This document shows positions 59,949-64,000 of a DNA stretch of 64,000 nt, piece by piece. How positions within the stretch are numbered: the first letter of the stretch is position 1; each line of letters starts with the position of its first letter. Source of the DNA: Sphingobium cyanobacteriorum (GTDB lineage Bacteria > Pseudomonadota > Alphaproteobacteria > Sphingomonadales > Sphingomonadaceae); NCBI RefSeq assembly GCF_030580935.1, contig NZ_JAUQOM010000006.1, forward strand, positions 124,001 to 188,000, in the 5' to 3' direction. Below the pieces are notes generated by a model. That model ran no database searches and was not told where the DNA came from. It saw only the letters and a list, made by a program, of their open reading frames with translations. Position numbers and translations under genes: made by a program.

Positions 59949-61096
59949 AGATGCGCGAGCAGCGTGTTGCCATTGGCGGCCCAGGTGAAGCGTAATGCGG
60001 CTGCGCGCACAGCCTGCTGATCGGGCGGGTCATCGAGCGTGGCGCGGATGCCTTCGGCGATGGCTTCAGGCGTTCGGTCCACGATGCGGCCGGCTTCGGG
60101 CCGGTCGAGCAATTCGCGCGCGCCGCCGACATCGGTGATGACGATCGGCGTGCCGCAGGCGAGCGACTCGACCCAGGCATTGGCCAGCCCTTCCGATTCG
60201 GACGGCAGCGCCATGACATCGGCGGCGGCGAAGATGCGCGGCAATTTGTGATGGGGTACAGAGCCGAGGAAGCCGATCCGCCGTTCAACCCCCAGGTCCT
60301 GGGCCAGATTTTCCAGCGTCCGCCGATAGGCGCCCTGGCCCGCCAGCAACAGGGTCATGTCTGGCAGGGCGGGCAACGCCCGCACCAGCAAATCCTGCCC
60401 CTTGCGCGGGATGAGGGCGCCAACGCACAGCACCACCGGGCCGCTGAAGCCCAGCGCTGCCTTGGCCGCGGCGCGATCGGCGATTTCGAACGTGTCGAGA
60501 TCGACGCCGGTGTAATGGACGCGGATCTTGTCGGCATCGATGCCCATGCGCGCCATCGACCGGCGCATCGCATCGGATACGGCGAGCAGGCCCGCTGCGC
60601 CCTCCGCCGCGTACCGGACCAGCTTGCGCGTGCTTTTCTGCGTTCCCCAATGGTGAATGTCGGCGCCGCGCGCCTTGACGGAATAGGGAATGCCCAGCGC
60701 CTTCGACAGGCGTTGCGCCACCGGGCCATCGGGAAAGAAGAAGCTGGCGTCGATCACGTCGAACGGCTTTTCCGCATGAAGCCGTTTGACCAGTGGCAGG
60801 ATCGCGCGGGTCATGGTGCTGACATTGGTGCGCCCGCCGAACTTTGGAATGATCGGAAAGGTCGGGCGATAGACGGTGAGTTCGCGCCAGCGTTCCTTGG
60901 CCGGCAGCGCGCGCAGCGGCGCATAACGGCCGGCCAGCGAGAGCGGCCAGGGCGGCAGGCCGACCGGGGCGATGACCGTGACATTCACATCCGGCCGACT
61001 CGCCAGTTCGCGCGCCTGCCGTTCCACGAACACGCCGAAATTGGGGCGGCTGATGTCGGGGAAGAGGGTCGATAGCATGAGGACGTTGAGCGTCAT
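59921..61096 (-). CDS. GT4-family glycosyltransferase
   Basis: The 391-residue GT-B protein starts L-N-V-L-M-L-S-T-L-F-P-D and has the donor site G-A-L-I-P-R-K-G-Q near 228 and E-G-L-A-N-A-W-V-E near 310 with both glutamates. Its P-N-F-G-V-F-V-E-R-Q-A opening is common in exopolysaccharide GTs (WcaL/EpsF group). It is convergent with the NasA-like gene, overlapping it by 28 bases. It could serve the same surface polysaccharide as the 30-55 kb locus. Confidence 0.9.
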   Translation of the reverse strand: MTLNVLMLSTLFPDISRPNFGVFVERQARELASRPDVNVTVIAPVGLPPWPLSLAGRYAPLRALPAKERWRELTVYRPTFPIIPKFGGRTNVSTMTRAILPLVKRLHAEKPFDVIDASFFFPDGPVAQRLSKALGIPYSVKARGADIHHWGTQKSTRKLVRYAAEGAAGLLAVSDAMRRSMARMGIDADKIRVHYTGVDLDTFEIADRAAAKAALGFSGPVVLCVGALIPRKGQDLLVRALPALPDMTLLLAGQGAYRRTLENLAQDLGVERRIGFLGSVPHHKLPRIFAAADVMALPSESEGLANAWVESLACGTPIVITDVGGARELLDRPEAGRIVDRTPEAIAEGIRATLDDPPDQQAVRAAALRFTWAANGNTLLAHLQGIVAASA

Positions 61097-61154
61097 GGCC
61101 TCTCTTTGCGCTGCGCAGCCTTTCGCGATGGTTAAGCACCGCGCGCCGCCTTGG

Positions 61155-61718
61155 CTAGAGCCGTCGGACGAGTTGCACCGCCACAGCGGCCCATGGCGGG
61201 TCGGTCAGCACCAATTGCCGTCCGCCAGCCCCCAGCGGCAGCAATTGCAGGCGGTCCCCTTCGCGCCCGATAAGGCGGCCGAAGAGAAAACGTCCGGCCG
61301 GTCGGGGAAAGAGGATGTCACGGTTGAGCGCGCTTGAAAATTCGTCCGGCGCGATGCGGCGGCACCAGATGGCGTCGCCGCTGCGATAGTCGCCGATGCT
61401 GGCGCTGACATGGACGCCGACCATGCCGTCGGACCCGACCGGCGCGGGGAAAGCGAGCGGTCGGGTGGGCGCGCGCGCGCCGTCCGGGCCGAGCAGGGCG
61501 GCGACCGGCAGATCGGCCTGGCCAGGCAGGGCTACCAGATCGGCGGTCGTCACGCCCAGGGCCAGCGCGATCCGGTTGAGCCATTTGACCGATACGGTGC
61601 GGGTGCCGGTTTCCAGTCGTCCGATCGTCTGGGCGGTGGTCGGCGGGTCGCACAGGGCCCCTACCTGTTCCAGCGTCAGGCCCTTCGCCTTGCGAACCTC
61701 GCGAATGCGGGTGATCAT
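61155..61718 (-). CDS. XRE-family transcriptional regulator with S24-like C-terminal domain
   Basis: The 187-residue protein has an N-terminal Cro/CI-type helix-turn-helix (residues 3-60: R-K-A-K-G-L-T-L-E-Q-V-G, then T-I-G-R-L-E-T-G). A C-terminal beta domain (about 95-185) resembles the S24 peptidase fold without an obvious Ser-Lys catalytic pair. It is transcribed divergently from the DUF6456 gene and probably represses its own promoter through the nearby inverted repeat. Confidence 0.8.
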   Translation of the reverse strand: MITRIREVRKAKGLTLEQVGALCDPPTTAQTIGRLETGTRTVSVKWLNRIALALGVTTADLVALPGQADLPVAALLGPDGARAPTRPLAFPAPVGSDGMVGVHVSASIGDYRSGDAIWCRRIAPDEFSSALNRDILFPRPAGRFLFGRLIGREGDRLQLLPLGAGGRQLVLTDPPWAAVAVQLVRRL

Positions 61719-61733
61719 ATGACCTCGCTTGAT

Positions 61734-61746
61734 AACCTATTTGGTT
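61734..61746. promoter_or_regulatory. Candidate operator between XRE regulator and DUF6456 gene
   Basis: AACC-tattt-GGTT is an inverted repeat 16 bases upstream of the regulator start in an A+T-rich divergent promoter gap (61719-61816). Half-sites are short, so this is a weak call based on position. Confidence 0.3.
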
Positions 61747-61816
61747 TTCTCTTTCCTACAGTTTATCCCGCATGGCAAGGCTTTGCGTCCCGGCAACAGC
61801 AGCAGGAGATGCCCCC

Positions 61817-62275
61817 ATGATCGCCCATCATGTCGAACAGATGATCGAGGGACCGGACGGTCGTTGCCATAATGTGCGGGTGCATGTCGGCGAATCACCA
61901 CTGTCCTGGCTCCATGCGCGGGGGCATCTGAGCGCGCGCCATTATGCCGCCGGGGACATGTTGCGACGGGATTGGGAAAGGGCGGGACTGGCCGCGCGGG
62001 TGACGATGCGCTGGGACGCTGCCCCGCGGGAGGGCGGACGGCGCGGGCAGGGACGACCGGGCGATCCGACGCTGGCGCAGATGGCGGCGCGCGAGCGCTT
62101 CGATGGCGCGATCGCGGCGGCAGGGCCGGGGCTGGCGGACATATTGTGGCGCGTCGCCTGCGCCGGGGAAGGGCTGGTCGCGGCGGAAAAGGCGCTGGGC
62201 TGGCCGAGCCGGGCCGGCAAACTGGTGCTGACGCTGGCGCTCGACCGGGTGGCGGGCTGGTATCGCGTGCCGTGA
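61817..62275 (+). CDS. DUF6456-type protein
   Basis: The 152-residue basic protein starts at ATG 61817 with AGGAG eight bases upstream. The C-terminal half, with R-E-R-F-D-G-A-I-A-A-A-G-P and L-G-W-P-S-R-A-G-K-L-V-L-T-L-A-L-D-R, matches my memory of the alphaproteobacterial DUF6456 domain. A DNA-related role is plausible because the C-terminus ends in a helical segment rich in R/K and related proteins carry helix-turn-helix parts, but function is unknown. Confidence 0.72.
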   Translation: MIAHHVEQMIEGPDGRCHNVRVHVGESPLSWLHARGHLSARHYAAGDMLRRDWERAGLAARVTMRWDAAPREGGRRGQGRPGDPTLAQMAARERFDGAIAAAGPGLADILWRVACAGEGLVAAEKALGWPSRAGKLVLTLALDRVAGWYRVP

Positions 62276-62281
62276 GCGATC

Positions 62282-62812
62282 CTAAGCCATCATCCCCGCG
62301 CCCAGCAGCAGCAGCAATTTGACATCCATGGCATAGCCTTCCGCCCGCCAGGCGGCGATCCGGTCGGGCAGGGTGGCGATCGGCACGCGATGGACGATAA
62401 TGTCCTCGCCCGCGACGCCGCCGCCCATGCCGGTCCGTTCCAGATCATGGGCGCGGAACAGGGTGAAACTTTCCGACACCATGCCCGGCGAGCTGAAGAA
62501 CTGGCCGAGCGATTCGAGCCGGGCGGGGCGGTAGCCGGTTTCCTCCTCCAGCTCGCGCGCGGCGGCCAGGCTGGCCTCCTCGCCTTCCGTTTCGTCGCCG
62601 ACAAGGCCGGCTGGCAGTTCGATGCAGCGGCGGCCCAGCGGCACGCGATACTGATCGACCAGCAGGACATGCGCATCGTCGATCGCCAGGATGACGGCGG
62701 CATGGATGCCCCGCGCGCGGCCGACATATTCCCATTTGCCGCGCTTCCTGGCAGTGATGAAACGGCCGGCCCACATCACTTCTTCCGGGGCGCTCCGGTC
62801 GGGGTCGGTCAT
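62282..62812 (-). CDS. Nudix hydrolase (ADP-ribose pyrophosphatase-like)
   Basis: The 176-residue protein has a full Nudix box G-x5-E-x7-R-E-L-x-E-E-x-G-Y (residues about 72-94), preceded by I-E-L-P-A-G. It has the length and C-terminal pattern of ADP-ribose pyrophosphatases. It removes or recycles nucleoside diphosphate sugars. It overlaps the TPM-domain gene by four bases on the same strand. Confidence 0.9.
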   Translation of the reverse strand: MTDPDRSAPEEVMWAGRFITARKRGKWEYVGRARGIHAAVILAIDDAHVLLVDQYRVPLGRRCIELPAGLVGDETEGEEASLAAARELEEETGYRPARLESLGQFFSSPGMVSESFTLFRAHDLERTGMGGGVAGEDIIVHRVPIATLPDRIAAWRAEGYAMDVKLLLLLGAGMMA

Positions 62813-63489
62813 AATTCGATCAGCCTGTCGGGCAGTTCATTGATGTCGTCGTCGGCGCGCGGGAAATGGGCTGCCAGTACCACGCCGACCTGCCGCACCG
62901 CTTCGGCCAGTCCTTCGCCCGCCCGGCCCGCGCGGATCGCGTCGATCAGCGCGGCCATCGCGTCGCCCCAGGCTTCGGGCGCGACCTTTTCATTGATCGC
63001 GCGGTCGGCGACGATTTCGGCGCGATGCTCGTCCAGCGAGAGATAGATGAGGACGCCGGTACGCCCGCGCGTGCGCGCTTCGGCAGCGGTGCGGAACAGC
63101 AGGATCGCGCGCCGCCGCACCCGCCGCGCCCTGGTGGCGCGCGGGGTCATCAGCATCCGCAGCGGCATGATCGCCAGCAGGTAGCGCACGACCAGGAATT
63201 TGAGGATGAGCAGGCCGAGCAGCCCGGTCAGCAGCTTCCAGTCGGCCAGTTCATGCTCCCAGTCGAGCAGCAGCATCGAGAGGAAGGCACGTAGCTGCGC
63301 GGGGAAGGCGGCCATCAGGGCCAGCGCGATGAACACCGCCGCCGCCGCCCAACTCAGGCCCACATCATGATAGCTGTCGGACCGCCGCGCGACGATGGTG
63401 ACGATCTCGCCGGACGTATGCGCTTCGGCGTTCGCCACCGCGCTCGACACCAGATCATGATCCGATTGAGTGAGATGAAGCTGCATCAC
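62809..63489 (-). CDS. TPM-domain membrane protein
   Basis: The 226-residue protein has two central hydrophobic segments (about 46-68 and 87-107) and a C-terminal part with V-L-I-Y-L-S-L-D-E-H-R-A-E-I-V-A-D-R typical of TPM (Psb32/YgcG-like) domains. The short N-terminal part includes T-S-G-E-I-V-T-I-V-A-R-R, a split TPM start. Family members act in photosystem or membrane-protein maintenance; here the role is unknown. Four-base overlaps link it to the genes on both sides. Confidence 0.85.
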   Translation of the reverse strand: MMQLHLTQSDHDLVSSAVANAEAHTSGEIVTIVARRSDSYHDVGLSWAAAAVFIALALMAAFPAQLRAFLSMLLLDWEHELADWKLLTGLLGLLILKFLVVRYLLAIMPLRMLMTPRATRARRVRRRAILLFRTAAEARTRGRTGVLIYLSLDEHRAEIVADRAINEKVAPEAWGDAMAALIDAIRAGRAGEGLAEAVRQVGVVLAAHFPRADDDINELPDRLIEL

Positions 63490-64000
63490 CAGTCCCCCGA
63501 CGCGCCGCCGCCGCCGAAGCTGCCGCCGCCCGAAAAGCCGCCGCCGCTGTCGCCGCCGCCCCAGCTCGATCCGCCCCAGCCACCGCCCGATCCCCAGCCC
63601 GAACTGCCGGCGCCCGGTCCCCAGATGATGATCGGTGCGCTGCCGCTGCCACGCCGGTAACGCTTGCCACCCTTGGCGCGGGACAAGAGTGGCAGGATGA
63701 CGAAGAAAACAATGAACAATATGATCCAGAAGGCGATGATGCCACCGCCGCCATCATCCTGACGGCGCACCTGTTCCTCCGCCTGCGCCGCGCGCTGCTT
63801 CGCCTGGTCGGGCGGCAGGGCAAGCAGGGTCGTGATTTCGTCCACGCCGGCATTGATGCCGCCCGGCATGTCGCCCGCCTTGAAGCGCGGCGCGATGGCG
63901 TTGCGGACGATCTGGGACGAAAGGGCGTCGGTCAGCACGCCCTCCAGGCCATAGCCGACCTCGATCCGCACCTTGCGCTCTTTCGGGGCAATGATCAGCA
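63486..64000 (-). CDS. TPM-domain protein YgcG-like (partial, N-terminus outside window)
   Basis: The fragment of about 170 residues shows R-I-E-V-G-Y-G-L-E-G near its start, the end of a TPM domain. One membrane helix (I-A-F-W-I-I-L-F-I-V-F-F-V-I-L) follows, then a Gly/Ser-rich tail (G-G-G-W-G-G-S-S) as in YgcG-family proteins. The N-terminal signal and most of the TPM domain lie beyond 64000. It is the first gene of the TPM-TPM-Nudix set. Confidence 0.88.
   Translation of the reverse strand, partial: LIIAPKERKVRIEVGYGLEGVLTDALSSQIVRNAIAPRFKAGDMPGGINAGVDEITTLLALPPDQAKQRAAQAEEQVRRQDDGGGGIIAFWIILFIVFFVILPLLSRAKGGKRYRRGSGSAPIIIWGPGAGSSGWGSGGGWGGSSWGGGDSGGGFSGGGSFGGGGASGDW

Overview
The window is a high-G+C chromosomal segment from an alphaproteobacterium. 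It is most likely a sphingomonad (Sphingobium, Sphingomonas or Novosphingobium group). The reasons are the gene neighbourhoods (aroQ-accB-accC, FixL/FixJ with hemN, TonB receptors), GTG and ATG starts with short overlaps, and FixK-type promoter boxes. Species assignment is inference. I see no rRNA, tRNA, CRISPR array, transposase or intact insertion sequence.

Layout. 1-4.7 kb: end of an MFS transporter, prfC, an aldose-1-epimerase-like gene and small unknowns. 4.9-8.5 kb: a TonB-dependent receptor followed by a secreted phosphodiesterase of the alkaline phosphatase superfamily. 8.6-12.7 kb: a tight four-gene cassette (D-Ala-D-Ala-ligase-like ATP-grasp, nucleotidyltransferase, sugar-transfer-associated ATP-grasp, GT4 glycosyltransferase) with no product I can name. 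13.5-19 kb: a low-oxygen module in which hemN and ompW diverge from two FixK-type boxes, followed by a universal stress protein and a heme-PAS FixL/FixJ pair. 19-30 kb: housekeeping and regulatory genes (recX, a fatty-acyl-AMP ligase, a GGDEF-EAL protein, a ParA-like ATPase, arsC, accCB, aroQ, a thiS-thiG fusion, an acid phosphatase lipoprotein, a HIT protein).

30-55 kb: a large capsule locus of the ABC-transporter (KpsMTECSD) type. It has kpsC- and kpsS-like Kdo transferases, kpsT, kpsM, a kpsE-like co-polymerase, an outer-membrane export lipoprotein, manC and manA for GDP-mannose, and five GT4-type glycosyltransferases. It also holds two paralogous polysaccharide pyruvyltransferase-family genes, an alpha/beta-hydrolase-TPR protein with a C-terminal membrane anchor, a phosphotransferase and a Cys-rich lipoprotein. 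kpsT is separated from kpsM-kpsE by about 14.6 kb, and that gap contains an A+T-richer stretch of about 480 bases without a gene.

55-60 kb: molybdate uptake genes (modC, modB, modA) split by a convergent HAD gene that resembles eukaryotic-type phosphomannomutase. Next comes a 550-residue NasA-like molybdopterin protein that keeps its Fe-S cysteines but lacks the usual Mo-ligand cysteine and the C-terminal cofactor domain. 60-64 kb: a further GT4, an XRE regulator, a DUF6456-type protein, a Nudix hydrolase and two TPM-domain membrane proteins, the last cut by the window edge.

The best candidates for something undescribed are the ATP-grasp/nucleotidyltransferase/GT4 cassette, the unusual capsule locus with its hydrolase-TPR and large multi-domain glycosyltransferases, and the NasA-like protein without its catalytic cysteine.
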